A stretch of DNA of 64,000 nt from contig JAEUVF010000003.1 in assembly GCA_016787265.1 (NCBI GenBank), forward strand, positions 1-64,000, given 5' to 3'. How positions within the stretch are numbered: the first letter of the stretch is position 1; every line of letters starts with the position of its first letter. Source of the DNA: Flavipsychrobacter sp. (lineage in GTDB: Bacteria > Bacteroidota > Bacteroidia > Chitinophagales > Chitinophagaceae). Under the pieces are notes generated by a model. The model saw only the letters and a program-made list of their open reading frames with translations. It did not search any database and was not told the DNA's origin. Shown one piece after another: positions 23,723-34,135 of this stretch. The translations under genes and the position numbers were made by a program.

Positions 23723-26700
23723 TCAATATATTTTTTGAGGATAAAAACTATTCTCATCGACTCTATCGTCTTTTGAGGGCTTTGCTGCTTCTGGTAATAA
23801 AATTGATAATCTTTCTAAAATACCATTCACGGCAGCAATTTTCTCAGCTAAAACAGTCTCACTAAGTAAATTATTTACCAATTGGATTCCGAAATAATAA
23901 AACTCCTTTCGAATTAAATCATTCCATGTCAAATACCAATAGACAATAGGGTTGGCCAAGTTTAAACTTTGATTTCGTAGTACTATTTTTGTCGCGTCAT
24001 CTCCCAATATGAAAGTTAAAGGCTCATAATTTTTCACCTCTGTTTCCAATACTTTGTTGTTATCAGGTAAAATGCCTTCTAAATAGTAGTCTCCGTTGTT
24101 GTCAACATATCTTATCATAAAATTTTTACTTATTATAAACTTTGAGAACTGCTGATAAAATTGTCTTTCATTTGAAATAGTTCTAAATCTAAGAGGACCC
24201 TGTTTAACTTCTTCCAGAGCTTGCGCGATTGAATAAAGACCTTTGTCTTTAACAGTCATACATGGAAGGCTATTCCAATATTCTACATCTTTGTTATATA
24301 TAGATGATCTTTCCAATGCAGCAAGCGCATAGTGAACGTGACCCCATTTTGAATGCTCCAATTTTTGATAATATCCAAAAAGTCGAAAAGGGCTATTAGT
24401 ATATTCATTCAATTCTCTGGTGGCATACATCAAATTAGCAATAATCTCAGGTGGAAAATTCTTGATTAGGCTCCGCGAAACAGTGACATTTGGCAATAAA
24501 TTATCTCGAAAGCACAATAATCCAGTAGTGAAATAGAAATTTTGGTGGTGTCTTGCGTAATCTCGATATTGGTCGAATTCACAAAAGCTTACTACTAATT
24601 GTTGTTCGTTATCGTAAACAACAATTCCATTGTGACTTACCCTTGGCCACCGAAAAGGATATGATCGACCATCTTCTTCCACAAACTTTTCAGGAAATTT
24701 TATCGTTTTTATTAATCCAGCAATATCATAAGATTCCTCTTTTCGGATTTCATTTCCCTTTTCATCCTTCTCTTTTTTGATACAAATTATCTTGCTCCCA
24801 CTTGGATCTTTATTTAGATTAAAATATGGCTCTATATTGAAGTGTTCTGGAACGTCCTCAACTATTATTCTTGGTACTACCAGAACCATTTGACCTGCTA
24901 GATTCTTTGTAGCTGATTTTTTTGTAACATCTATAGGTCTTATTTCAATTTCAATCGACTTAATTTTTAAGTTAAGCAGTTCTCTACATTTTACTATAAA
25001 TTCATCAGGAAGTGGTGTCCGTGAATATTCACACCAAGGCTTATTAACTAACTCATCTCTATCTCCACCAAGAGATCTCCCCTCAAACAAAATTGGTATT
25101 TCAGGAGCGAGCAAAAACCTTTCAAGTTGAGCCTCGATCCGTAGTCCATGAAATTCCCGCGAGGTTTTAATTCTGCAGGCTATCGCAGTACCAGGCATTT
25201 CCCGATAACCATTTTCCCAGCCATTTTCAGATGGCATTTTAGCAGGCTTGTGATGCTTTTGCTCTGATCTGATTACCCAAAAACCACTTCGCCCTTCAAC
25301 GGTAAGCCTATTCCTGGTAAGGTTCGTATTATCAAATGGGTAGTAATAAGTTGAGTTTATTTCAATCTTATCACACATCATAAAACATGATAACAATCCG
25401 ATTCCGAACCGGCTAATTGGCACAAATTCCTCGTCTATCTTTTCATTTATTCTGATTTTTTCAAGTTTAAACAGATCCGAGTTATAATAAGAATTCCCTT
25501 TTTCAAGTAGATATGATCTTATTATTTCATTGTTCATTCCCATTCCATGATCATCTATCCGAAACCAATAGTAGCCTTCTGCATCTTGAAAAAATGACAC
25601 TTCAATAGGTGAGGGCTTGTAATCTGGATTGGTGATTCTTTCAATGTAAGTTCTATGGCGTACGGTGTCAATAGCGTTCTGAAGTAGCTCGCGAATAAAC
25701 ACAAAATCGTCGCTATAAAGATCATCTCCGGTTAACAAGTCGAGGATTTTATCCTCAGAAAGGGAAAACCGATAATTACCACTGATATAATCTGTACTAA
25801 CTATTCCATGTCTGTCTATTTTTTCGGGGAAAGGAAATGATCTCCATCTTTCATTGCAATACCTAGTTACCTTGGATGCTGCGTTCAGTTCTAAATCAAT
25901 CAAATCCAGAAATTTTCTAATTCCCTGTTCTATGTATGGGTGAGGTGGGGCTGCAATAAAAGGCAAGGGATTTTCGCTTGGATTATCTGGAAATGTAAAC
26001 CCACGAGAAGCCATGTGTTTTTGCCATTCGTCTTTACTAATTTTTTCAGCCCGGTTTTTAGGGTTATCTAAATCTAAATAGTCATATACGCTTTGTGGAC
26101 TTCTGGAGTTATCAAAATCAAGTATATCCGCAAGGCGAAGTAATAAAGCACAGAAACGGATATCACACTCATGAAGAAAGTTAGGATCAAACCGTCCATC
26201 ATCAATTCTTATGTTTTCAGCTGGTTCATTATGACTCTCGCATACTATCCCAATCTGTGCCCTTATCGAAACTCCATTATAAAGTAATTCACCACAAATA
26301 TTTTCGGTCTCTTCAAGCTTTTTCCAGACTCGCTCTGCATGTGCCCATCTACAATACCATTCCGCTAAATCTTTTGAAATGATCCTGCCATTCGCTTCAA
26401 ATTGTACTCTTGCGCTTGGTAATTCCTGTAGGAACACTTCACTAAATTTTCGTTCATGTAATATCTTCTCCCTTTCCTCAGTATTATACACCATGCCAAA
26501 GTCATGATAAATCGCACTTAAAATTAAGACTATGGCTTCCAAACTATGCAATTTATTAATCTCTGGGCCAAGCAAATCACCCATTAATTTAACAATATTG
26601 TAAACGTGTAGTTTATTATGAAGCGTATATGTAGGGAATGTGTCAGCATAGTGCTCCATTAATGGTAAAATATAAAGAGCATGCTTTTCAGTTATTGCGA

Positions 26701-26767
26701 TATCTTCAGGTCTGGAATCGGCTAACATTTTCTTCCATAAAGCCAATTTTTGAAATTCCTCGATCAT
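23723..26767 (-). CDS. HD domain plus Hsp90-like (GHKL) ATPase protein
   Basis: A 1014-residue protein. Residues 1-230 look like an HD phosphohydrolase: H54 in NKLHVYNIVK, the H88-D89 pair in AIYHDFGMV, and a later Asp in RLADILDFDN (D214). From about 335 an Hsp90/HtpG-like ATP-binding fold begins: E360-L-L-Q-N-A-I-D, DDHGMGMN (405-412) and SRFGIGLLSCFM (452-463). The remainder (about 480-1014) is unassigned. In Hsp90, N and G-rich loops bind ATP; the Glu in ELLQN is the catalytic base. The fusion of a nucleotide hydrolase to an Hsp90-like motor in a defence island suggests an immune role, but none is shown here. Confidence 0.75.
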   Translation of the reverse strand: MIEEFQKLALWKKMLADSRPEDIAITEKHALYILPLMEHYADTFPTYTLHNKLHVYNIVKLMGDLLGPEINKLHSLEAIVLILSAIYHDFGMVYNTEEREKILHERKFSEVFLQELPSARVQFEANGRIISKDLAEWYCRWAHAERVWKKLEETENICGELLYNGVSIRAQIGIVCESHNEPAENIRIDDGRFDPNFLHECDIRFCALLLRLADILDFDNSRSPQSVYDYLDLDNPKNRAEKISKDEWQKHMASRGFTFPDNPSENPLPFIAAPPHPYIEQGIRKFLDLIDLELNAASKVTRYCNERWRSFPFPEKIDRHGIVSTDYISGNYRFSLSEDKILDLLTGDDLYSDDFVFIRELLQNAIDTVRHRTYIERITNPDYKPSPIEVSFFQDAEGYYWFRIDDHGMGMNNEIIRSYLLEKGNSYYNSDLFKLEKIRINEKIDEEFVPISRFGIGLLSCFMMCDKIEINSTYYYPFDNTNLTRNRLTVEGRSGFWVIRSEQKHHKPAKMPSENGWENGYREMPGTAIACRIKTSREFHGLRIEAQLERFLLAPEIPILFEGRSLGGDRDELVNKPWCEYSRTPLPDEFIVKCRELLNLKIKSIEIEIRPIDVTKKSATKNLAGQMVLVVPRIIVEDVPEHFNIEPYFNLNKDPSGSKIICIKKEKDEKGNEIRKEESYDIAGLIKTIKFPEKFVEEDGRSYPFRWPRVSHNGIVVYDNEQQLVVSFCEFDQYRDYARHHQNFYFTTGLLCFRDNLLPNVTVSRSLIKNFPPEIIANLMYATRELNEYTNSPFRLFGYYQKLEHSKWGHVHYALAALERSSIYNKDVEYWNSLPCMTVKDKGLYSIAQALEEVKQGPLRFRTISNERQFYQQFSKFIISKNFMIRYVDNNGDYYLEGILPDNNKVLETEVKNYEPLTFILGDDATKIVLRNQSLNLANPIVYWYLTWNDLIRKEFYYFGIQLVNNLLSETVLAEKIAAVNGILERLSILLPEAAKPSKDDRVDENSFYPQKIY

Positions 26768-26865
26768 AGTAATACAATTTTGTTTGTTTTAACTTCAAGC
26801 TAAATAGTTTTATCCAATCTTTTGTGAATATAGGATAGGGCTTTATACTGCACACGAATTAAATA

Positions 26866-27456
26866 CTAAAAATTCAGAAAGGCTAAATAGCTTTCTAGGG
26901 TCAACACCCGTACGCCATACCAATATTTATGTAAGATCCTGGTCATATCCTTATCTGATGTAACCAGTAATACTATCCGCCCATTTAGCTGATGATCATT
27001 CATCAAAAATGATACTTCATAATCCCATCGCCAGTTCCAGCGCGTTTCCCGTGATTTTTTACTTCGCAAATCAATTTTGTCCATCACTATCTTTCGACAA
27101 ATCCATTGGTAAAATGCGACAGAAAGAGGAAACATCTGAGGCATTATCCATCCTATGGTAGCATGTTCTTCTCCGGTCATTTTAATTTACAAAGACACTG
27201 CAAGAGAGAAGATGATGGCCATCGAGATCCTTGGCACAAAAAGCCCACTGTCGATAAACTCCAGCATTTTTTCTCGGAAGTCTTTCCCGTTAATTGATGG
27301 GTTCGATTTGAGTGCTTCACTGCGGGATAGTTCAATAAAACTTTCCACTTCGCTAATCCATCTTGGTTCTTCACCATCTATAATTGCATATAATTTTAGA
27401 TTGATCTGCTTAGCTAAATGGCCCGAAGGCACTAAAATTGGCTGGAACTGGATCAC
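26866..27456 (-). pseudogene. Broken small gene, PIN-like C-terminal part
   Basis: Two consecutive minus-strand frames read as one former protein. The upstream frame (27187-27456, GTG start) reads PSINGKDFREKMLEFIDSGL and ends in SMAIIFSLAVSL. The downstream one (26866-27180) reads MTGEEHATIGWIMPQMF and ends in GRIVLLVTSDKDMTRILHKY and VRVLTLESYLAFLNF, which resembles the end of PIN-domain RNases. A frameshift or stop between them near 27180-27190 would explain the split. Either part could still be expressed separately; the PIN call is tentative. Confidence 0.35.
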
Positions 27457-27597
27457 TATTTGGCTTATTTCCGAATACGATGAAACGGGAATTCAGGAAA
27501 CGAATTTTCCACAGTAGTGGAATAGTTTTCATAGAATAGATATCATGTAAGTAGCTTTACCCGTTAAATTCGTGACAACACCTATCCCGCAACTATT

Positions 27598-30500
27598 ATG
27601 GCAAACACCCTCATACCCTGGTCTGAATTGGACGAATATCAATTTCAGTACCTGTGTGCCGACCTTCTAACGGAATTATATCAGCACTATCAACAATTTA
27701 AAACCTATGGGGTAAGAGGACAGGCGCAAGACGGCATTGATGTGATCAATGACCTAATGGATGACCTGCCGAAAGGCCGCGTTCGGATCTGCGCGCAGGT
27801 AAAACGGTACAAAAGTCTATCGACCACCGATGTAGAAAAGGCTATTACAGCATTTAAGAAAGGAGCTTTTTACTCAACAACAAAAAAATTCTATCTCATA
27901 ACAACAGCCCCCATTATTGACATAAGTACAAGGGGAAAAATAAACGAATGGGAAGCTCGGTTGGCAGAAGAAGGTATTGCTTTTGACGTATACTATGTCC
28001 AGGACCTGAATGACTATTTGAGAAGACAGTATGCAATCGTGGCCCGATATTTTAGTCCTGAATTAGCCGATAGTTTTTGCCTCGCCACCAGCGATTGGCC
28101 AGCGCTGCCATTCGATAAACCTCCGACTGACCTGGAAAGACGGGTAATTCCCTGGGAACTAAACATCTCAAGGTGGCTACCACCACTCACCAATGCGCAA
28201 AAGGAAGAAGATTTCCTGCAAATGATTCTGAAATCCGAACAACCCCACTTGTATTGTTTAGTCGGAGAAGCGTATCAGGGTAAGAGCACATTTCTGCAGC
28301 AAATGGCCACGAACTGTCCAACCGGCAGTCAAATCGCCTGGCTGGACGCCAAAAAATTAGCAGGAGATGCATTAGAAGCCGATCTAGCCAAAAGGTACCG
28401 GCACTGGAAAAGCCTTATTGGAAATAATCTACTTATTGTAATTGACGGACTAGACGAAGTGGCTTTCTCTGCTTTTGAAAGAACCGTCGACACAATCGTC
28501 AATTTCTCTCAACAGTATCCATACGCAAAACTCCTTGTCAGTTGTCGGACCGTTTTCTTTCATCTTCACCTCGTTGCCCAAAAACTGAAACAATTCCGCA
28601 TATACCAGTTGTTACCTCTTACCCTAGGAGAAACGAGAATATTCAGTGAAAAGAAATTGGGCGCCTTTGCAGCGACTCATTTTGAAGAACTAATACGGAA
28701 AGCCGGCATGGAAACCTTTTTATCGATGCCCTTCTTTTTGACTTCATGGATTAGTGCCTACCAGGCCGATCGATACAATTTTCCCGCAACAAAAACAGCG
28801 TTGTTAGAGGCAGCCATTGCAGCAGCCGATACCAAACTGGAAGAAAAAGTAGCCGGCCGGTCACTGGACTTGCGGCAAACCAGGACCAAATTGGCCCCAC
28901 TGCTGGAACAATTGGCATTGGCGTTACAGCTATTGGGCACCAACGACATACAGGGAAAATGCTTGCAGTCACTCTTTGACACCGAAGAAATAGAAATACT
29001 CACATCTTCCGGTGTGCTCACCAACAGCAAAGAGAACTGGTCGTTTATCAATGCTTTCTTTCAGGAGTATTATGCTGCCCTTCGATTGCGTTCGTTCACC
29101 ATCGACGAAATCAAAAAGGTAGCAACTGTTGGTCACCAAATTGTCAAAATAAGAACGAAATGGATACAAACCGTCGCCACTTTGCTGGGACTGTTGCAAG
29201 AAGGACATGAATTAAAGCAGCCACTAATGGAACTGGTGCAGCAGGATGACCTCGAATTGCTTTTCCAGTCAGAAAACAGCGTAGGAGGAGCTGACTTCAT
29301 TTCAGACCTCCTCAGACAGCTGCTGGAAAAAACCGATAACTTTGGTATCCGTTTGCAGCTTTTCCATCCCTATGGAATCGCACAGTTCATCCAAGGCAAC
29401 CAAAGAGCATTGGCCGTATTGCTGCAAGCTACTGCCACAGAAAATGCGGAAAATCCTTCGTTTTCCCTCGCGTGTGAGGTCTTGGCTCACTCGGAACTAA
29501 ACACTGCCCAACGTCGCATTTTTATAGAACAATCCCAGCCTGTGGTCGAAGCAATGACTGATCCCCATATTGCAGCAAAAATCATAGAAGTATATACACA
29601 TTTCCGCGAAGCGCCGGATGACCTCTTGCAATTGGTCACCTCCCATCCTACCATGCGGCAGCAATTGTTTGGATGGCGAGCAACCATCGACTGGCTAATC
29701 GCGGTGCAAAAGGTGGACGAGTATTTCTCATATGGTCTGGACGCAATTAAGTTTTTGAATAGCTACAATGAACGCACCAACCAGATAGGCGCGGAAAACA
29801 TGCTCTATCAGTTTTTTGAAGGGGCCAGGACAACAACCTCTTTTAAAGCATTCCTGAGAATCATAGCGGGTCCGGAATGGAAAGTTTCATCTGTAGAAAA
29901 TGAGTTTGGCTTTGAGGATTTCTTTGAACGACTAATGACCAACATATTCGCTTCCGCGCACGAAGATCCAACATTGTTGGAGGCGGTAGTAGAATATTTG
30001 AAACAACTGGATCCCTTTTATCCCTCTAATCAGAAAAAAAACCTCGCTGAGGTGATGCAAAAAACCGGATTGCGGCCTTTACTTCAAACCATATGCATGA
30101 AAGACATGCTCAATGGTTATGGGTTGCAGTTGGGTTGGTTATTAGACGACAGTAATAGCGATACGTTTTTCCAAGCAGTAACGGAAGAAAAAATTTCTTG
30201 GAAAGACGTACACGACTGCATCTTAAGCATCTTTTCGATTGGGGACGAAACCACCGCATTACAATACAGGGAGCGTGCATTAGACCAATTTGGAATACGG
30301 AAGGAGTATGAAGAGCAACCCAAACAACTCGCACAAATCAACGAACATGTACGCCGGCGGCACGACAACGACGAAATAAATTTGCAATCCGTCGATCAGT
30401 TCAAAGCGGCGGTTGAAAACAATTTCAAACGGCTTGGAGAATTACACCCCGGTGGAGATGACTGGTCTATTCCCATGCAAAATCGGGAAACTATACAGGC

Positions 30501-31770
30501 CATCGATTCAGATGCCGTTCGACAGTTCCTAAAAAATTGGCACAAGACGTACCCCACTAATCAACGATTGCTATCACAGGCAAACAAGATAATCGACAAC
30601 GAGGACTACTTTGATCGATTTAGGGCTGGTCTTATATATCAGTATCGCGTCAATAAGCAGAAAGAATTTCCAGAATTAATAGAACATCTGAAAGGCTTTT
30701 TTTATCAGCAACTGGACCAGTATCCATTCGAAAATTGTTTGCAATCTGACGCTGATGGCCGTCTTATTGAGGGATGGGAACAACTAAGGTTGGGGGATAT
30801 CTGGCGGCGGTTTCAGTTCGATTTGCCTATGGAAAAGAAGATGCAGTTGCTCTGGGTGGACTTAGAGGGATGGAGCCGCGACCGGACGTTACGGCTCGGG
30901 GAAAAAAGCATCGCCAACTTGATCTACGAACAATTGGACGAGCCTCAACGCATTGCCTTTCAGGACAGGGTACTGCAACACGTGAAACGGGGTATTGCAC
31001 ATCCCAGAATCCGTTTCCTGCACTTCCAACTGTGCCAGGAATTTCGTATTAAGCCAGCAGCGCCCCTGATTGCAGAAGCACTACTGGCAGGGGGCAAGAA
31101 CAATCGCTACTTTTGCGGAATACTCGCAGCATACAGGGCATTAGGGGGTTCACCAGATGAGCTCGGTCCATTGTTCACTTTGACCGATCCGTTGACCGAG
31201 GACCAGTTCATTGATTTGTTGGATGCTTGCATAGAAGCCGGCAAAACCGATGTCGTGCCCTACGCCGAAAAAAAATTTATGGATCCGAATACCCCATTTT
31301 ATCATAAAATAGACATCGCGATTCGACTGCTCCGGAATGGTGATACCGAAGCGTTCGCATTCCTGTTGAACAACTTGTATGCATTAGAAAGATCTAGGAG
31401 CCGAAGAACTGAATTGATCAGCGTGGCAAACATTCCCATTGAAACAGGATGGATAACCTTGCAACCACATATACCGGAACTCCTCGCACCACCCCGTTAT
31501 CCACCTGTCGTTATAGAAGCCAGGAACATCGTTTTTGGTATGTTGAGAGAATGGGCAATGGTTGATGAACAAAGCTTACGCCAGGTGATCCAACTTTTGG
31601 AAGATGCCATTGAAACCTTGTCGCCTACCCATTCCAACGCCAAACTGTTATACGCGTATATAGGGCATCTGGTGGAGGCATTCCGCGACAGCAATCCTCC
31701 CAATCGGACAATCGATGAAATAAAAGAAATCATCTCCCTTAAGTCTCCTTCAACAAGGCCTTCTGGATGA
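27598..31770 (+). CDS. Mrr-type nuclease fused to NACHT/STAND NTPase
   Basis: A 1390-residue protein. Residues 10-105 form an Mrr-like restriction nuclease core: FQYLCADLL, then G41-Q-x-Q-D-G-I-D48 and the strand R-I-C-A-Q67-V-K69, the D…Q-x-K active site of this family. A NACHT-type ATPase follows with Walker A GEAYQGKS (223-230), Walker B LLIVIDGLDEVAF (278-290) and a sensor strand LLVSCRTVFF. The C-terminal 900 residues are helical repeats. Mrr-STAND fusions are the plan of Avs-type and other NACHT immune proteins that detect a phage product and then cut DNA. The HNH nuclease gene follows on the same strand. Confidence 0.82.
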   Translation: MANTLIPWSELDEYQFQYLCADLLTELYQHYQQFKTYGVRGQAQDGIDVINDLMDDLPKGRVRICAQVKRYKSLSTTDVEKAITAFKKGAFYSTTKKFYLITTAPIIDISTRGKINEWEARLAEEGIAFDVYYVQDLNDYLRRQYAIVARYFSPELADSFCLATSDWPALPFDKPPTDLERRVIPWELNISRWLPPLTNAQKEEDFLQMILKSEQPHLYCLVGEAYQGKSTFLQQMATNCPTGSQIAWLDAKKLAGDALEADLAKRYRHWKSLIGNNLLIVIDGLDEVAFSAFERTVDTIVNFSQQYPYAKLLVSCRTVFFHLHLVAQKLKQFRIYQLLPLTLGETRIFSEKKLGAFAATHFEELIRKAGMETFLSMPFFLTSWISAYQADRYNFPATKTALLEAAIAAADTKLEEKVAGRSLDLRQTRTKLAPLLEQLALALQLLGTNDIQGKCLQSLFDTEEIEILTSSGVLTNSKENWSFINAFFQEYYAALRLRSFTIDEIKKVATVGHQIVKIRTKWIQTVATLLGLLQEGHELKQPLMELVQQDDLELLFQSENSVGGADFISDLLRQLLEKTDNFGIRLQLFHPYGIAQFIQGNQRALAVLLQATATENAENPSFSLACEVLAHSELNTAQRRIFIEQSQPVVEAMTDPHIAAKIIEVYTHFREAPDDLLQLVTSHPTMRQQLFGWRATIDWLIAVQKVDEYFSYGLDAIKFLNSYNERTNQIGAENMLYQFFEGARTTTSFKAFLRIIAGPEWKVSSVENEFGFEDFFERLMTNIFASAHEDPTLLEAVVEYLKQLDPFYPSNQKKNLAEVMQKTGLRPLLQTICMKDMLNGYGLQLGWLLDDSNSDTFFQAVTEEKISWKDVHDCILSIFSIGDETTALQYRERALDQFGIRKEYEEQPKQLAQINEHVRRRHDNDEINLQSVDQFKAAVENNFKRLGELHPGGDDWSIPMQNRETIQAIDSDAVRQFLKNWHKTYPTNQRLLSQANKIIDNEDYFDRFRAGLIYQYRVNKQKEFPELIEHLKGFFYQQLDQYPFENCLQSDADGRLIEGWEQLRLGDIWRRFQFDLPMEKKMQLLWVDLEGWSRDRTLRLGEKSIANLIYEQLDEPQRIAFQDRVLQHVKRGIAHPRIRFLHFQLCQEFRIKPAAPLIAEALLAGGKNNRYFCGILAAYRALGGSPDELGPLFTLTDPLTEDQFIDLLDACIEAGKTDVVPYAEKKFMDPNTPFYHKIDIAIRLLRNGDTEAFAFLLNNLYALERSRSRRTELISVANIPIETGWITLQPHIPELLAPPRYPPVVIEARNIVFGMLREWAMVDEQSLRQVIQLLEDAIETLSPTHSNAKLLYAYIGHLVEAFRDSNPPNRTIDEIKEIISLKSPSTRPSG

Positions 31771-31915
31771 GTTGCATTAGTACATTGACACGTCCCGGCA
31801 GCGCCTTTCGATATGAGGCCATCCTCCCAATGCAGGTACAGACACTTGACAGGAGTCTATTGCTTTCCTTATAGACAACTCCTATCTTGTAGTCAGCCAT
31901 CTTCATTTGTTATCT

Positions 31916-33178
31916 ATGAAAACAATTGCATTTTTTCTTCTAAAGTCCTTAACACTTACGAAAGACTTTCACATCTCGACGCAGGGACAAACGGACCTAA
32001 CACCCTTTCTACGAGAATTTAAACAAGCGATGGAGATTGAAGAATCCAAAACTGGCATATATTGTTTGTATCGAAAGACCGAAAAACTAGTCGACCGACT
32101 TCAGAAATTGGTAAATCAATTGACGAATAAGCATCCGGAATTCAACCAACTGCCTGCATGGATACGTGAAATTCCGGAGAATGACTATTTCTTCTTTATT
32201 TGGCAGCCGCTGATTGATCAACTTGGTCACATCTTGTTGAACAATACACTGGTGGCGATAAATACAGGCCGAACAGACCTACCGCAAATACAACAATTGA
32301 CCCAAACGCTGCTGCAGGACCTTTTCAAAAAATACACCTGTCACCAATATGGAAAAGAACGGTCCTATATCGGAGAAGCAGACAAGACCAGGCGTATTTG
32401 CCGGTATTGTGGAAAAAGCGAACCTGCTACAATTTTCAAAAATACAGCACATGCGATACCGGAGGCATTGAACAATAAGCATATCGTTTGCAGGGAAGAA
32501 TGCGATTCCTGCAATGAATGGCTGGGCAATAATGTCGAGCAGCACCTCATTAACTACCTCGCCTTCTGGAGAACATTGTATCAAATTCCCGGGAAAGAAG
32601 GGCAAAAAAAATACACAGGAAAAGACTTCGAAATGGATCCTGCTGGCAAAATACATGTACGAGTAGATTCACCTTTAGACGATCCGGCCCCGACCTTCCC
32701 AATAACTTTTTCTCTAACAGCCGTTGACAAGTTCTCCCCGCAAAACATATATAAGGCTTTTTGCAAAATGGTGGTCTGCGTTCTACCAAAACAATACTTA
32801 AGCAGATGCCAACCAGCCATTGACTGGATAATGGGGCGGCGTGAGATAACGCAACTTCCTCCTGTTTGGCACAAACAGGTCAAACGCTCCGCCTTACAAT
32901 CACCGGAACTGTTGGTATATGTAAAAAAGGAAAAAGACCGTGCATTGCCGGGTATTATTGGTGAATTCAGTTATGCGCAACTAAAATTCGTTTTCATATT
33001 GCCTCTCTGCGAAACAGACGAGATGGCATTCCTGTCGCCAGATGAGTTTGAAATATTCTGGAAAACGTTTAAACATCTCGGCAAGATGGAAAATTGGCAA
33101 CACCAGGATTTCTCCAGTGTCGAAAAAAAAACAATAGGGTTTATGTTGACAATTGAAGATCCGAATCGGGTTTTATAG
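31916..33178 (+). CDS. HNH endonuclease, partner of the Mrr-NACHT gene
   Basis: A 420-residue protein started at ATG 31916; a TTG nine bases upstream is the alternative. The N-terminal 150 residues are helical and unassigned. The centre has C-R-Y-C-G-K-S near residue 165, then TAHAIPEAL and CDSCNEWLG, a zinc-ribbon HNH_5-type nuclease with the His of the metal site in TAHAIPEA. The C-terminal 200 residues have no recognised motif. It begins about 145 bases after the Mrr-NACHT stop on the same strand, so the two probably form one cassette with two nuclease activities. Confidence 0.7.
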   Translation: MKTIAFFLLKSLTLTKDFHISTQGQTDLTPFLREFKQAMEIEESKTGIYCLYRKTEKLVDRLQKLVNQLTNKHPEFNQLPAWIREIPENDYFFFIWQPLIDQLGHILLNNTLVAINTGRTDLPQIQQLTQTLLQDLFKKYTCHQYGKERSYIGEADKTRRICRYCGKSEPATIFKNTAHAIPEALNNKHIVCREECDSCNEWLGNNVEQHLINYLAFWRTLYQIPGKEGQKKYTGKDFEMDPAGKIHVRVDSPLDDPAPTFPITFSLTAVDKFSPQNIYKAFCKMVVCVLPKQYLSRCQPAIDWIMGRREITQLPPVWHKQVKRSALQSPELLVYVKKEKDRALPGIIGEFSYAQLKFVFILPLCETDEMAFLSPDEFEIFWKTFKHLGKMENWQHQDFSSVEKKTIGFMLTIEDPNRVL

Positions 33179-33210
33179 AAAGGCACCGCTATAGCAATGG
33201 CTCCGGAAGA

Positions 33211-33716
33211 GTAAGGGATATGGAAAACTGAAAGGTCTTTACCTGTTGTGTCTTTAACATCCTTGGCATTACGGTGAATGACCGCAAAGTACTCCTTATA
33301 ATATACATAGCCGAGAGCGAAGGGGCCAACATCTGGCTGGAAGTGCTCTGTAACCTGCAACAGTGCGGGGTAACCGACATTCAGATTGCCTGTATATATA
33401 ACCTCAAAGGCTTTGCCGAAGCCATTGCCAGCATTTATCCGGCAACAGAAATGCAAATCTGATAGTGCATCAAATTCGCAACTTACTGAAGTATGTTGCC
33501 AGCAAAGATCAGGAGCCGTTTATGGTAGATCAGAAGCCCGTATACCAGGATATAAGCCTCAATAACGCCGAGCGACAATTTCAGGCATTGGAAGCTAAAT
33601 GGGGGCAAAAATATCCGGTTGTTATTGACTCCAGGCATCGTAACTGGAGCAGGTTAACCGATTATTTCAAATATTCTGCTGCCATCTATCATCCCACAAT
33701 TGTTTTCATACTATGA
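33211..33716 (+). pseudogene. IS256-type transposase remnant
   Basis: The frame reads VRDMEN-stop-KVFTCC from 33211 and then VLLIIYIAESEGANIWLEVL, CNLQQCGVTDIQIACIYNLKGFAEAI, which are family-typical segments of IS256 transposases (the D of ACIDNLKGF appears here as Y). A frameshift near 33455 leads into VHQIRNLLKYVASKDQ and WGQKYPVVIDSRHRNW. Both ends are missing and the catalytic Asp before LKGF is lost, so it is dead. It separates the defence genes on the left from the export and nutrient region on the right. Confidence 0.85.
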
Positions 33717-34067
33717 TTTCAAAGGATGCCCTAGCATATACCTATTAAGAATATACAAAGTATTAAAAACAAACGGCTTTGGCTGAAGAAAATACAGAGT
33801 GGCTACCAAATTTTCCCAAAAAATGAAGTTGAGAAAAAGAAGAAAGATTTTACTTCGTTTTTAAAGAGCTTACTACTCTTAACCCTTTCAGACTATCTGA
33901 TACAAGATAAGCATAAAATCAATAATCAATCTGTGATTTAGCACTTTTTAAAAGCCAAAAAAGAAGCAGTCACTAAAATTCACACTAATAAAATGGCGTT
34001 AGGAAATTCAAATTATCCCGGATTTACTGTCTTCCAATCTCAAAATTATTCTGATGAAAACAGAATA
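33717..34067. other. Intergenic stretch with no assignable gene
   Basis: One 65-codon plus-strand frame without a start codon (IKNIQSIKNKRLWLKKIQSG… to the stop at about 33940) can be read, but it resembles nothing I know. The stretch follows the dead IS256 transposase and is probably further debris of it or of its neighbour. Confidence 0.4.
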
Positions 34068-34113
34068 AAACCAGAATTTCCCATAGCAACAAATGCTACG
34101 GGGAATCTGGTTT
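34068..34113. terminator. Long imperfect hairpin downstream of the NTF2-like cluster
   Basis: AAACCAGAATTTCCCATAGC (34068 on) is mirrored after a five-base loop by TGCTACGGGGAATCTGGTTT (ending 34113), giving about 18 paired bases per arm with few mismatches. It lies just beyond the stop of the last NTF2-like gene. It probably ends that minus-strand transcript, although the tract of T after the stem is weak; an end of a mobile element is the alternative. Confidence 0.45.
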
Positions 34114-34135
34114 AGCATATCGCAAATGGCTTGTA

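Noticed and set aside
32971..33456. 161-codon minus-strand frame across the HNH gene end and the IS256 remnant
   Set aside because: It covers parts of two unrelated plus-strand coding regions, so it cannot be one gene.
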